Shown here piece after piece: positions 1 to 6,663 of a stretch of DNA of 7,474 nt. Position 1 is the stretch's first letter, and each line of letters opens with the position of its first letter. The translations under genes were made by a program, and so were the position numbers. Origin of the DNA: Opitutia bacterium (GTDB lineage Bacteria > Verrucomicrobiota > Verrucomicrobiae > Opitutales > UBA953); assembly GCA_947488485.1 (NCBI GenBank), contig CANKZO010000107.1:1-7474 (forward strand), written 5' to 3'. The notes below the pieces were generated by a model that was given only the letters and a program-made list of their open reading frames with translations, made no database searches and was not told where the DNA came from.

Positions 1-900
1 GTCGAGGAGCTCATCCGCTGCTACGTCCGGGCCGCCCGCGTGGCCCGCGACTGCGGCGCCGACTTCGTGGACATCAAGCACTGCCACGGCTACCTCCTGC
101 ACGAGTTCCTCAGCGCGCACACGCGCCCCGGCAAGTTCGGCGGCTCCTTCGAGAACCGCACCCGCATCCTGCGCGACATCATCGCGGGCATCCGCGCGGA
201 CGGTAACCCGATCGACATCGGCGTGCGGCTGAGCCTGTTCGACATGGTCCCGTTCCGACCGGACCCCGCGCTCAGCCAGCCCGGCAAGCTCGGCCCAGGC
301 ATCCCCGAAGAGCACGCCTCGCTCCTGCCCTACCGCTACGCGTTCGGCGTGAATCAGGCCAAGCCCACCGAGATCGACCTCACCGAGACCTTCGCCTTCG
401 TGCAGCTGCTGGGCGAACTCGGCGTGAAGATCCTCAACACCACCGCCGGCTCGCCTTACTACAATCCGCACCTCCAGCGTCCGGCGGCCTATCCGCCCAG
501 CGACGGCTACCAACCCGCGCATGACCCGCTGATCGACGTCGCCCGGCAGGTCCGCGTCGTGCGCGAAGTCCGCGCTCAGGCCCCGGCCGGCATGATCGTC
601 GTCAGCTCCGGCCTCAGTTACGTCCAGGAATATCTCCCGCATCTCGCGCAGCACATCCTGCGCACCGGCGGCAGCGACGCCATCGGCGTGGGACGCGCGG
701 TGCTCAGCTATCCGGCCATGCTGGCCGACGCCGCGAAGAACGGCGCGATGGAGATGAAGTTCATCTGCCGCACCTTCAGCGACTGCACGACCGCGCCGCG
801 CAATGGGCTCATCTCCGGCTGCTACCCGCTCGACAAGTATTACACCGCCAAGCCTGAGTTCCAGCAGCTGAAGGACATCAAGAAGAGCGTCGGTAGCTGA
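1..900 (+). CDS. NADH:flavin oxidoreductase, Old Yellow Enzyme family (5' end missing)
   Basis: The reading frame is open from the first base and ends with TGA at 898-900, giving 299 residues of the C-terminal part of an FMN-dependent TIM-barrel enzyme. Such enzymes reduce activated C=C bonds using NAD(P)H in the cytoplasm. Numbering from base 1, the active-site strand reads VDIKHCHGYLLHEFLS (residues 23-38), followed by a GGSFENR motif and, at 229-232, the FMN-phosphate motif GVGR with a downstream L-x-x-P. Compared with the usual E-I-H-x-x-H-G-Y-L pattern, the first His is Lys26 while the second (His29) is kept. Near the C-terminus three cysteines are spaced C-X5-C-X11-C (256, 262, 274), resembling a degenerate form of the four-Cys iron-sulphur site of 2,4-dienoyl-CoA reductase-type members. 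No NAD(P)H-binding domain follows, so it is a short, single-domain type. Substrate unknown. A GTG at 40 is internal to the conserved fold and is not the start. Family assignment is secure; subfamily is not. Confidence 0.9.
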   Translation, partial: VEELIRCYVRAARVARDCGADFVDIKHCHGYLLHEFLSAHTRPGKFGGSFENRTRILRDIIAGIRADGNPIDIGVRLSLFDMVPFRPDPALSQPGKLGPGIPEEHASLLPYRYAFGVNQAKPTEIDLTETFAFVQLLGELGVKILNTTAGSPYYNPHLQRPAAYPPSDGYQPAHDPLIDVARQVRVVREVRAQAPAGMIVVSSGLSYVQEYLPHLAQHILRTGGSDAIGVGRAVLSYPAMLADAAKNGAMEMKFICRTFSDCTTAPRNGLISGCYPLDKYYTAKPEFQQLKDIKKSVGS

Positions 901-920
901 AAACAGGGGTGGGTAAGGGG

Positions 921-948
921 TTGCAGACAGACGCAGCGTAGGGATAAT
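921..948 (+). promoter_or_regulatory. Candidate sigma70-type promoter of the giant pseudopilin gene
   Basis: TTGCAG (921-926) and GATAAT (943-948) are separated by 16 bp. The -10 matches consensus at five of six positions, the -35 only at three. Transcription would start around 955-956, essentially at the GTG start codon, which would give a leaderless or nearly leaderless mRNA. The core ATAATCC here recurs at the best promoter candidate of the second paralogue (6540-6546). Assigned by eye only. Confidence 0.4.
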
Positions 949-954
949 CCCCTA
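939..954. repeat. Short inverted repeat over the -10 element, just before the GTG start
   Basis: TAGGG (939-943) is mirrored by CCCTA (950-954) around a six-base centre, so the repeat covers the candidate -10 box and ends two bases before the start codon. It could be an operator half-site pair or a small hairpin. With five-base arms in GC-rich DNA it could equally be chance. The repeat is plainly visible; its function is speculation. Confidence 0.35.
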
Positions 955-955
955 G

Positions 956-3900
956 GTGACGGTACCTTGCGCCACCCACCCCGCCGCGCGGTCATTCGCG
1001 CGCAGCGGCTTCAGCCTCGTGCTGACGCTGACGGTGATGGCCATGCTCACGCTGACGATAATCACGACAGCGGCGTTCATCACCATCGAGTCGCGGCTGG
1101 CCAAACAGCATCAGCTCGGCACTCGGGCGCGGCTCAACGGACTGGCTGCGGTACGTCTCGCGCTGGCCCACTTACAACAGGAAGCGGGACCCGACCAACG
1201 CGCGACGGCGCGGGCCGACTTCACCGTGACCCACACGCAACCGGGCCGCAACTGGACCGGGGTGCGCAACGCGATGTGGACCGGCGTCTGGCGTAACGAT
1301 GCGCCCATGCAGCCGCCGGCCTGGCTGATCAGCGGCCGGCACGACCGACCGGCCGGCGCGCAGGCCGTCTCGCTGGCTGCGAACTTCGACCCGTCGCTGC
1401 CCGTCGGCCCTACGAACCTCGTGCCGGATTATCCCGAGTCCGTCTGGCTGCCTTGGCAGACCGATTACGTTCCGCCGGCCACATCGCTAGTCACCCTCGT
1501 CGGCGCCGCGACGAGCGACGGGCCGATGGACGCATCGCCGGCGATCATCAAAGCCGCGCCTGAATCGCCCGGGCGGCCGGATGGCCGCGTAGCATTGCCC
1601 AAAGTAGCCCTACCGGACCAAGCCGCCGGAGCCTACGCCTACTGGATCGGCGACGAAGGCGTGAAGGCTCGCCTCGACGTGGCCGACTCTCGCGTCACGG
1701 GCCCGACGGCCGATGACCTCAGCCGGCGCCTGGCGGTCCGTGGTTCCGGCGGCATCGCCCGTGAGTTCATCCCTGGCTTCGCCGGACATGACGGCACACC
1801 AATCGATGAGCGCGTGAGGAACCTGACCGACTTCGTCCTATCGCCACCTTCCGGGATCAGCGGCACACCGGAGGCGCTCGCCAAGACCGCATGGACCGAG
1901 GCGACGTTACGCTCGGAAGGCGTGCTCGCCGACGCCCTCTGGGGCGGACTCCAAGTGGATCTCTCCACGCTCTTCGAGAAACCCATGGACGCATTCCGGC
2001 TCACGGAATACGGAGGCGGCGCGGGCGGCGCGACCTACGTCTACTCGCCCTGGGATCAAGTCACGGGCACGTCCCCCTCGCTGGCCACGTCGGTGTTCGC
2101 GGACGCCCGGACCTTGCTGCGTTGCAGGGAGGAAGGTTCGCCCGTGGTCGACCGGCTCGTCGCTCCGATCTACACCATCAAGGATCCAGCCCGCCCCGTC
2201 GCACGGATGCGCGGGCCGCTATGGGAAGCCTTGCGGGCGCACCACCTGCTCTACCGCGAACTGACGCCCCGCGCCGGTGAGGCGCCCGTCCTGAAAGCCC
2301 GGGCCCACTTCCCTAACACGGTGTCCCTCGCCAACCTGATCAACGCCAGCACCGCGCACTACGGACACCTGTATAACCGCATGGACACGACCGAGGACGT
2401 GTGGGCGACGGACACGATCCGAGGGACGCCCGCGCCGCGCCCGCTGAAACCTGGCGTCGCGCCTTACGTGGCGCGGCAGCTACTGGTCCTCGGACTCCAG
2501 GACGCCGGCGGCGAACTCCGCCTCGTCCTGAGCCCGGTGACCGTACTCCACAATCCCTACAACGTCGCGCTGCGCATGGAGCCCGTCATCGGCGGTGACG
2601 CCGCGATGCGGCTGTCGTTCCGTCACTGGAACCAGTGGCACCTCGACTTCAGCTCCTCCTCAGCCGGCCCTTGGTCGCACGACCTGCTCACCATGGCCCT
2701 GCGGACCGGAGGATCGCCGAACCCGTCGGAAAGCATGCGCGTCTACATCCCTCCGCTCACCTTGGAGCCGGGCGAACTCCGGGTCTTCTCCTTGCCCGGC
2801 CCGGAACCGCTGCCCTTCTCCCGTCTCGGTACCACGGTCCCGCGCTTTGATTTCCTCGGCGGCTTCTACGTCCCCTGCCTCACCCCGGGAGGCGGACCGC
2901 TCATCCGCAACACTACCGACACGTTGCGTGTGCAGTTCCGCAGCCAAGGCCCCTTCTACGTGCGGCACATGATCTCGTCCTGGCCGGGCGACCGACTTAA
3001 CGAGACCGGCAACTCCAACGACCAGAGCCTCTACAACGCCGCGAGCGAAGTCACCGAACTCCTCTCCAACGACCTCGGCGCGGGCCGCAGCGGAACCGCG
3101 CCCGCCAAGGTGATTCCGCCCGGAGCGATGCTCCCCGCGCCCGGCATGCCTCCGGCGGTGCTCGCCGTGCTCGACTACTCGGTGCGCTGGCCACGCGACG
3201 CGCTCCCCTTCCCCTTGTTCACACGATCCAACCCGACGGCCGCGATCACCCGTCCGGAAGCCACCGGCTGGTCGCCGGGCGGGATGCCCGCGGGCCATGC
3301 TACCACCTCGAGCAGCTTCCGCATGACAATCCGGGGGGCGAATGACTGGTCCGAAGTCCTCGAGACCGACGTCAGCGGCGCCCGGGCCTTCGGGGGACTG
3401 AGTTCTTCGTCCGCCGGGCAGACCTCCGCCGTCTTCACCTCCGTGCCGCTTTCCGCACCGGTCTCGCTCGCCGAATATACCCACGCCAACATCCACCTGC
3501 GCGACCAGGATCCCTTGCTCGTGGCCGGCAACAGCTTCGCTTCGCCGTTCATCCCGCGGCATCGGATCTGGAACTACCGGTCCGCCCAGAACAACACCGA
3601 CCTCGACCGCTCCTACCTGCTCAACGCGGCGCTCTTCGACCGTCACTTCCTTTCCGGCGCCGGGCCCGTCTGGGTCGGCGGAGCGGAGACCCGGACGATG
3701 ACGCAGGTCGTCGATGACTTCGCCGCCGGGCGGACCCGGCTCGGCAACGTGCGGCTCCGCCCCATCCTCACGCCTAACGCCGCGGCGAAGCTCCGCTCGC
3801 ACCGGACCGTCGCCGCGGCGGTCATGACGGAGGGCGCGTTCAACGTGAACAGCGTCTCGCCGCACGCCTGGGCTGCCCTGCTCGGAGCGACCAAACGGCT

Positions 3901-4789
3901 GCCTTCTGGGACGACGCCAGCGGGCCAACCGGCCGCAGGCGATGCCAGATATCCGCGGGCCAACCGTCTCGACGCGGTGCCCTCGCCGCTCCGTTCGACC
4001 CCGAACGAAGACTCCGCATGGAGCGGCCTGCGCACCCTCGACGACCGGCAGCTGCGCCTGCTGGCGCAAGGCATCGTCGACGAGATCCGCTGGCGGACGC
4101 TCTACCCGCATCGCAATGAGAACTACGTCGCGCCGAACCACGACCAACCGCGGACCTTCCGCGGCGCGACCGCGACGACGCGCACCTCGGTGCCGATCCC
4201 GTTCCAAGGCCTCGCGCAGTTCGTGAACCGCTATCTCTGCAACACTTACCCGTTCATCGGCCATGGCGGGTGCCTGCAGAACGGCATCCACCGGGCCCAA
4301 GCCGGGGGCGCCGCCTTGACCCACGCCGCCGCGACCGGCCTCCCCCTCTCCACGGACGGCGCCCAGATCGCCGGACAAGGACCAGGCCAGACGCCTTGGA
4401 CGGACCTGTCCTATCGAATGAATTTCCGCTCCGGCGAAGCCACGGGCTCGGCCAACGGCACCACGACGATGGCGGAAGGCTCGCCGGGATCCCTGCTGCA
4501 ATCCGACTTGCTCGAGGCGATAGCGCCTAGCCTGACCGCCCGCTCCGACACGTTCGTCATGCGCGTCTACGCCGAAGCGAGCGACCAGACCTCGACCGTC
4601 GGCATCTGGTATGAAGCCACCGTCCAGCGCCTGCCCGACTTCATGGATCCGCTTCAACCGGCCGAGACGCCGGTGACGCATCCGACCGATTCCCGGCTCA
4701 AGAACCCGGCGCTCCGACCCGCGAACCGGATATTCGGAAGACGCTTCCACTTCACCTCGTTGCGACGACTCCGCTTCGAAGAACTATGA
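956..4789 (+). CDS. Verru_Chthon cassette protein A-like giant pseudopilin
   Basis: A complete 1277-residue protein. A short leader (1-18) ends in a prepilin-like site, R-S-G18/F19-S-L, followed by a hydrophobic helix (about 19-42). The canonical Glu at +5 of the mature protein is Leu, as in some minor pseudopilins. Family hallmarks follow: the helical stretch with LAHLQQEAGPDQRATARAD (about 70-88), AYWIGDEGVKAR (228-239), SEGVLADALWGGLQVDLS (from 320), PLWEALRAHHLLY (from 421), NPYN (533-536), FNVNSVSPHAW (962-972), LAQFVNRYL (about 1086-1094) and LLEAIAPSLTARSDTFVMRVY (about 1185-1205). The family is thought to be secreted through type II/type IV pilus-like machinery; its actual function is not established. 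An in-frame TAG at 953-955 means GTG 956 is the earliest possible start, and the next in-frame GTG lies inside the hydrophobic helix. No Shine-Dalgarno sequence is apparent. The stop overlaps the next gene's ATG. A paralogue begins at 6664. Family recognition is confident; function is unknown. Confidence 0.9.
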   Translation: MTVPCATHPAARSFARSGFSLVLTLTVMAMLTLTIITTAAFITIESRLAKQHQLGTRARLNGLAAVRLALAHLQQEAGPDQRATARADFTVTHTQPGRNWTGVRNAMWTGVWRNDAPMQPPAWLISGRHDRPAGAQAVSLAANFDPSLPVGPTNLVPDYPESVWLPWQTDYVPPATSLVTLVGAATSDGPMDASPAIIKAAPESPGRPDGRVALPKVALPDQAAGAYAYWIGDEGVKARLDVADSRVTGPTADDLSRRLAVRGSGGIAREFIPGFAGHDGTPIDERVRNLTDFVLSPPSGISGTPEALAKTAWTEATLRSEGVLADALWGGLQVDLSTLFEKPMDAFRLTEYGGGAGGATYVYSPWDQVTGTSPSLATSVFADARTLLRCREEGSPVVDRLVAPIYTIKDPARPVARMRGPLWEALRAHHLLYRELTPRAGEAPVLKARAHFPNTVSLANLINASTAHYGHLYNRMDTTEDVWATDTIRGTPAPRPLKPGVAPYVARQLLVLGLQDAGGELRLVLSPVTVLHNPYNVALRMEPVIGGDAAMRLSFRHWNQWHLDFSSSSAGPWSHDLLTMALRTGGSPNPSESMRVYIPPLTLEPGELRVFSLPGPEPLPFSRLGTTVPRFDFLGGFYVPCLTPGGGPLIRNTTDTLRVQFRSQGPFYVRHMISSWPGDRLNETGNSNDQSLYNAASEVTELLSNDLGAGRSGTAPAKVIPPGAMLPAPGMPPAVLAVLDYSVRWPRDALPFPLFTRSNPTAAITRPEATGWSPGGMPAGHATTSSSFRMTIRGANDWSEVLETDVSGARAFGGLSSSSAGQTSAVFTSVPLSAPVSLAEYTHANIHLRDQDPLLVAGNSFASPFIPRHRIWNYRSAQNNTDLDRSYLLNAALFDRHFLSGAGPVWVGGAETRTMTQVVDDFAAGRTRLGNVRLRPILTPNAAAKLRSHRTVAAAVMTEGAFNVNSVSPHAWAALLGATKRLPSGTTPAGQPAAGDARYPRANRLDAVPSPLRSTPNEDSAWSGLRTLDDRQLRLLAQGIVDEIRWRTLYPHRNENYVAPNHDQPRTFRGATATTRTSVPIPFQGLAQFVNRYLCNTYPFIGHGGCLQNGIHRAQAGGAALTHAAATGLPLSTDGAQIAGQGPGQTPWTDLSYRMNFRSGEATGSANGTTTMAEGSPGSLLQSDLLEAIAPSLTARSDTFVMRVYAEASDQTSTVGIWYEATVQRLPDFMDPLQPAETPVTHPTDSRLKNPALRPANRIFGRRFHFTSLRRLRFEEL

Positions 4790-5718
4790 TCATCCGCTGC
4801 CTCCTGAGCTGTTGCTGCGCTCTCGTCTTCGGCCAGACCAAGGAAACGAGCGAGATCCGTTGTATGTTCCGCGCGCTCGCCTGGTCCGCGCCGCTCGAGG
4901 ACGCGGCCTACCAGTCGGGCCGCCGCTCCGTCCCGTTGCTTATCCCGAGCGACTTCTTCTCCGCCCCCCAAGCCTACCGCGGCCCAGCCGAGCTGAAGTT
5001 CGGCCGGCTGGCCAGTCCCGCGAAGGGCGCCCCACCCTCCGCCGCAGAAGAAGCCGCCGCCACCGAACTGGCGATCGCGCGACGCGCCGACGAGGCCTAC
5101 GCCGGTTTCGCGCAGGAGGCGGCGACGCTCACGGCCGGCGCCGCGGAAGGTCCGGCCGGCGAGAATCTCCGACGCCAGGCGGAGAGCTTGATGGCGAAAG
5201 CCGCCGAGCAGGCGGCCGCCGCGACGGCGGCCAGGGCCAAGGCTCAGCTGGCCCGTTCGACCAAGCCCAGCAACTCGTCGACGCCGCAAGCCACGGCGCC
5301 GGTCGCAGCGAAACCCCGCTTCATCCCGCGCGGTCAGATCAGACTGCGGGACGGCGGCGCCTACCTCCTGCTCTTCGCCGAAGACAAGCAAGGCTGGCGG
5401 ATCACCGCCCTGGAAGATTCTCCGGACCAACACCCCTTCGGCACCTTGCGTTTCATCCATCTCGGCGAGAGGCCGCTGCGACTGCGACAAGGCGGACGCG
5501 AACTCACGCTTGCCGCCGGCCGTCCGGCGGTGCTCCGCCCCACGCCCGACGAGCATGGCTACGCCGGCATCGAAATACGCACGGCTGACGGCGACGCCAA
5601 GCCGCTACGCACCTTGCGGGTCTTTCCGGAGAAAGACGCCCGGAGTACCTATCTGATCACCGAACTCCCGGCCGGCGGCCTCAGCGTGAAGTCCGCGCAT
5701 GAGCGACGCGCTCCGTAA
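4786..5718 (+). CDS. Exported Ala-rich protein of unknown function, coupled to the giant pseudopilin gene
   Basis: A 310-residue protein whose ATG shares the ATGA overlap with the stop of the preceding gene, so translation is probably coupled; only a weak GAAGAA purine stretch precedes it. Residues 1-17 form a short hydrophobic signal-like segment (one Arg, then LLSCCCALVFG), suggesting Sec export. I see three parts: an N-terminal region (about 22-75) of alternating hydrophobic pattern containing a Y-R-G-P-A-E-L-K-F motif; an Ala/Glu/Arg-rich stretch (about 85-157) likely to be a long helix or coiled coil; and, after a Ser/Thr/Pro/Ala linker, a beta-rich region (about 178-300) including GTLRFIHLGERPLRLRQGG and an L-A-A-G-R-P-A-V-L-R-P turn. 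No catalytic motif is evident. Location directly after the pseudopilin gene suggests a periplasmic partner or assembly factor (inference). An LLSC sequence could be read as a lipobox, but the hydrophobic stretch before it is too short to be convincing. I do not recognise a named family. Confidence 0.8.
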   Translation: MIIRCLLSCCCALVFGQTKETSEIRCMFRALAWSAPLEDAAYQSGRRSVPLLIPSDFFSAPQAYRGPAELKFGRLASPAKGAPPSAAEEAAATELAIARRADEAYAGFAQEAATLTAGAAEGPAGENLRRQAESLMAKAAEQAAAATAARAKAQLARSTKPSNSSTPQATAPVAAKPRFIPRGQIRLRDGGAYLLLFAEDKQGWRITALEDSPDQHPFGTLRFIHLGERPLRLRQGGRELTLAAGRPAVLRPTPDEHGYAGIEIRTADGDAKPLRTLRVFPEKDARSTYLITELPAGGLSVKSAHERRAP

Positions 5719-5725
5719 AGGGCGC
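5708..5725. terminator. Possible weak hairpin between convergent genes
   Basis: Bases 5708-5713 can pair with 5720-5725 (six pairs, one of them T-G) around a six-base loop that contains the TAA stop of the plus-strand gene. There is no T-tract on either side, so it is not a standard intrinsic terminator. The two convergent genes are separated by only 8 bp, and no better terminator is visible. Confidence 0.2.
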
Positions 5726-5726
5726 C

Positions 5727-6473
5727 TCAGGGCTTCTCGAAGATCAGCAAGTGCTGCCACGGCAGGCCCGGCTTATTCACGACGAACCGGAAACCAGCCG
5801 CCGCGAACTCTTTGCGCGCTTGGGCCTCGGTCATCTTATGGTGCGGCTTGATCGGCACGTTCTCGTCTTCGGCGCGGAACTCCAGCAGGTAGATCCGACC
5901 CTTCGGCTTCAGGGCCGCACGTAGCGAGGCGAGCATCTCGGCCGGGTGATCGAACTCATGGTACGCGTCCACCATCAGGGCCGCGTCGAGCGAGGCCGGC
6001 GGCAGCTTCACGTCGTCGATCGCCCCGAGATGGGGTTGCACGTTCTTCACGCCGAGCTTCGCGGCTTCGGTCTTCAGGAACTCGAGCATCTCCGGCTGGA
6101 TATCGACCGCGACGACCTTCCCTTGCGGCAGCAGGCGGGCGATGCGGAAAGAATAATAACCCGAGCCCGCGCCGATGTCGGCCAAGACCGCGTCGGGAGC
6201 GAGTTCGAGCAAGGCGATGGCCTTGGAAGGCGCCTCCTCCTTCTCACGGTCGGTGCGCTCGAGCCATCCGATGCCGGGATGTCCCATGACGTGGGAGATC
6301 TCGCGGCCCATGAAAGTCTTGCCGATGCCATCGCGCGACGGCGGGCAGCTGCCGTAAACAGGCGGCGCCGGCGGCGTCGGCGAGGAGACCGCCTCCGGGC
6401 GGGTCCAGAAGAACAAGGCGAGCGCCCCTCCGACGAGCAGGACCGACGAAAGCAGGGGGTGGCGCTTCAGCAT
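5727..6473 (-). CDS. Class I SAM-dependent methyltransferase with N-terminal export/anchor segment
   Basis: A 248-residue protein. Residues 1-6 are basic, 8-23 are a hydrophobic stretch ending in FFW, and a Ser/Pro-rich linker (about 26-46) leads to the folded part, a layout typical of a signal peptide or signal anchor. A conserved preamble with GREISHVMGHPGIGWLERTDRE (split: GREISHVMGH 57-65, WLER 70-73) precedes the Rossmann fold: motif I ADIGAGSGY (98-106), the acidic end of strand 2 at VVAVDIQPEML (Asp124), motif II around ALMVDAYHEF (165-174) and motif III LKPKGRIYLLEF (188-199). The fold resembles UbiE-like (Methyltransf_11/25) enzymes; the methyl acceptor is unknown. Start ATG at 6471-6473 lacks a visible Shine-Dalgarno sequence. 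If the N-terminus is cleaved or spans the membrane, the catalytic domain would lie in the periplasm, where SAM is not expected; an N-in anchor topology would solve this only if the domain stayed cytoplasmic. Convergent with the gene ending at 5718. Confidence 0.88.
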   Translation of the reverse strand: MLKRHPLLSSVLLVGGALALFFWTRPEAVSSPTPPAPPVYGSCPPSRDGIGKTFMGREISHVMGHPGIGWLERTDREKEEAPSKAIALLELAPDAVLADIGAGSGYYSFRIARLLPQGKVVAVDIQPEMLEFLKTEAAKLGVKNVQPHLGAIDDVKLPPASLDAALMVDAYHEFDHPAEMLASLRAALKPKGRIYLLEFRAEDENVPIKPHHKMTEAQARKEFAAAGFRFVVNKPGLPWQHLLIFEKP

Positions 6474-6515
6474 GACTTAGGAGTGCCTGAGGGCAGGCCT
6501 AGGTGCAAGAGCCGG

Positions 6516-6544
6516 TCGACCTCGCCGCATACGCTTGATATAAT
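6516..6544 (+). promoter_or_regulatory. Candidate sigma70-type promoter of the second pseudopilin paralogue
   Basis: TCGACC (6516-6521, four of six to TTGACA) lies 17 bp before a perfect TATAAT (6539-6544). The spacing is optimal. A start near 6551 would give a leader of about 113 nt before the ATG at 6664. The motif ATAATCC is shared with the candidate promoter of the first paralogue. Confidence 0.5.
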
Positions 6545-6608
6545 CCTTATAAGTTGACCCAATATTTTACAATTATTTGTCAGCCAGCCATTTGTGACGC
6601 CTGACCGC

Positions 6609-6636
6609 TTGCCTCACCTTGAAAAATAGGTGTAAT
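6609..6636 (+). promoter_or_regulatory. Alternative, downstream promoter candidate for the second paralogue
   Basis: TTGCCT (6609-6614, four of six) and TGTAAT (6631-6636, five of six) are 16 bp apart. A start near 6643 would give a leader of about 20 nt. The -10 overlaps the right arm of the CACCT/AGGTG inverted repeat, so binding there could compete with polymerase. Weaker than the TATAAT candidate upstream. Confidence 0.25.
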
Positions 6637-6663
6637 TACTCAGGTCGCAACGCGCGGCATGGC

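Larger units (their letters stand above)
6474..6663. promoter_or_regulatory. AT-rich divergent intergenic region
   Basis: This 190-bp spacer separates the divergent methyltransferase and second pseudopilin genes. Bases about 6535-6580 and 6619-6640 are strikingly AT-rich against a strongly GC-rich background, as expected for promoters. It holds the perfect TATAAT at 6539-6544, an 8-bp palindrome CTTATAAG (6546-6553), a hairpin GCCTG-AGGG-CAGGC (6485-6498) in the leader of the methyltransferase mRNA, and an inverted repeat CACCT/AGGTG (6615-6619 / 6628-6632). On the minus strand TATAAG (6551-6546) with TTGTAA (6572-6567) is the best methyltransferase promoter I can find, but its 15-bp spacer is short. 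No coding sequence or RNA gene is seen. Confidence 0.6.

Noticed and set aside
40..42. GTG at 40 as start of the oxidoreductase
   Set aside because: The frame is open to base 1 and the residues before it fit the conserved helix preceding the active-site strand, so the gene starts outside the window.
939..947. TAGGGATAA resembles the left half of the I-SceI homing endonuclease site
   Set aside because: Only nine bases agree and the rest of the site is absent; chance is sufficient.
1891..2280. Several 65-129-codon frames within the giant gene on both strands (for example 1891-2280, 2595-2972, 3643-4074)
   Set aside because: All are overlapping alternative frames with compositional Arg/Pro/Ala bias and no start-site support.
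2660..4750. A 696-codon open frame on the minus strand inside the giant gene
   Set aside because: The opposite strand of a GC-rich gene with biased third positions commonly stays open. The translation is Arg/Gly-rich low-complexity with no recognisable domain, while the plus strand carries clear family motifs throughout.
4654..5556. A 300-codon minus-strand frame across the junction of the giant gene and its partner
   Set aside because: It is antisense to two supported genes, rich in Gly/Arg, and lacks any recognisable motif.
5946..6557. A 203-codon plus-strand frame opposite the methyltransferase
   Set aside because: The methyltransferase motifs on the minus strand explain the region, and this frame gives an Arg-rich translation running into the AT-rich promoter spacer.
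6474..6663. Possible small RNA or riboswitch in the divergent spacer
   Set aside because: Only short stems are visible and no recognisable aptamer or rho-independent terminator is present.
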